Below are positions 4,838 through 5,361 of a stretch of 5,361 nucleotides of DNA, piece by piece; the first letter of the stretch is position 1; every line of letters starts with the position of its first letter. Source of the stretch: Deltaproteobacteria bacterium (GTDB taxonomy: Bacteria; Desulfobacterota; DSM-4660; Desulfatiglandales; HGW-15); the NCBI GenBank assembly GCA_021737245.1, contig JAIPEI010000280.1, forward strand, positions 1-5,361. The letters are read 5' to 3'. A program made the translations under genes and the position numbers. The notes below the pieces were generated by a model. That model did no database searches, had not been told where the DNA came from, and worked only from the letters and a program-made list of their open reading frames with translations.

Positions 4838-5361
4838 ATGCCGCAGTCCAGACTCCGCCAAAAGGTCCGGGCCCTCGGGCGTCTTCGGACCAACGAACAC
4901 ACCACCATGACGCTGCTTGCCGTTCTCGTGGGGCTGCTCGGCGGCTATGGCGCGGTGGGCTTCCGCTACCTGATCGGGTTCTTCCAGGAGCTGTCTTTCG
5001 GGGCCGGCGAAGATCTGCTCGACCTGGCCCTGGCCACTCCCTGGTACCTCCGCCTGGTGATTCCCACGGCGGGCGGCCTGGTGGTGGGCCCCATCGTCTA
5101 CTTCCTGGCCAACGAGGCCAAGGGGCACGGCGTTCCCGAGGTCATGGAATCGGTGGCCCTGCGTAGCGGCATGATCCGCAAGCGGGTCGTTCTGATCAAG
5201 TCCCTGGTCTCGGCCGTTTGCATCGGTACGGGGGGCTCGGTGGGGCGGGAAGGACCGATCGTCCAGATCGGCTCGGCCATCGGCTCGACCCTCGGGCAGC
5301 TCCTCCGGGTATCGGCGGCCAGGATCCGCACCCTCGTCGGCTGCGGGGCGGCCGCCGGGAT
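4838..5361 (+). CDS. ClC-family chloride channel or Cl-/H+ antiporter, 3'-truncated by window edge
   Basis: ClC proteins are dimeric membrane proteins that conduct Cl- or exchange it for H+. The first 174 residues are visible and the frame runs off the right edge; full ClC cores have about 400-450 residues, often with C-terminal CBS domains. Visible features are a basic cytoplasmic N-terminus (1-23), a first helix (about 25-48), a helix ending in the filter loop KGHGVPEVMES (95-105), and GTGGSVGREGPIVQIGSAIGS (130-150). The GREGP motif (136-140) carries Glu138, equivalent to the gating glutamate E148 of E. coli ClC-ec1. The loop that is GSGIP in ClC-ec1 reads GHGVP here, so His97 replaces the chloride-coordinating serine. 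The ATG at 4838 has GAAGG 9 nt upstream and an in-frame stop at 4823-4825; TTG at 4829 is a weaker alternative start. The gene follows the rhomboid-family gene after 80 nt, and co-transcription is possible. Whether it is a channel or an exchanger cannot be decided from this part. Confidence 0.93.
   Translation, partial: MPQSRLRQKVRALGRLRTNEHTTMTLLAVLVGLLGGYGAVGFRYLIGFFQELSFGAGEDLLDLALATPWYLRLVIPTAGGLVVGPIVYFLANEAKGHGVPEVMESVALRSGMIRKRVVLIKSLVSAVCIGTGGSVGREGPIVQIGSAIGSTLGQLLRVSAARIRTLVGCGAAAG

Overview
The window is GC-rich throughout (above 60% by eye), with densely packed genes and strong GGAGG-type ribosome binding sites. It carries no RNA genes, insertion sequences, CRISPR arrays or phage genes. 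The gene set is a COG1022-type long-chain acyl-CoA synthetase, class 1B PyrK/PyrD, a YdjM-type membrane protein, a rhomboid-family protein and a ClC channel. Together with codon use this suggests a chromosomal segment from a GC-rich bacterium, most likely a deltaproteobacterium (Desulfobacterota) or a relative. That placement is inference from gene content and has not been checked by a database search.

Layout. Positions 2-1543 (+) hold the C-terminal four fifths or so of an AMP-forming long-chain fatty acid-CoA ligase that enters from the left edge. It converges, with a 16-nt gap, on a minus-strand group that reads right to left. That group is a small YdjM/DUF457 membrane protein (3879-3430), then pyrK (3342-2524) and pyrD (2495-1560). 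pyrK and pyrD encode the electron-transfer and catalytic subunits of NAD-linked dihydroorotate dehydrogenase, the fourth step of pyrimidine synthesis. They are 28 nt apart and almost certainly co-transcribed. A possible promoter just upstream of pyrK may separate the pair from the membrane-protein gene.

A 182-nt divergent spacer (3880-4061) follows. It contains a possible sigma70 promoter, a nested inverted repeat and a perfect 9-bp tandem repeat. To its right are a rhomboid-family gene (4062-4757, +) and, 80 nt further on, the start of a ClC chloride channel/antiporter gene (4838 to the right edge, +).

The strongest unusual signal is in the rhomboid protein. Where active rhomboids have the catalytic serine in a GASG motif, this one reads GAGG, although the partner histidine and the rest of the fold signature are kept. 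It is therefore probably an inactive pseudoprotease, unless the base is a sequencing error. The ClC protein has His in place of the classic selectivity-filter Ser but keeps the gating Glu. Otherwise this is ordinary housekeeping and membrane-protein territory. I see no multi-gene system that looks new.
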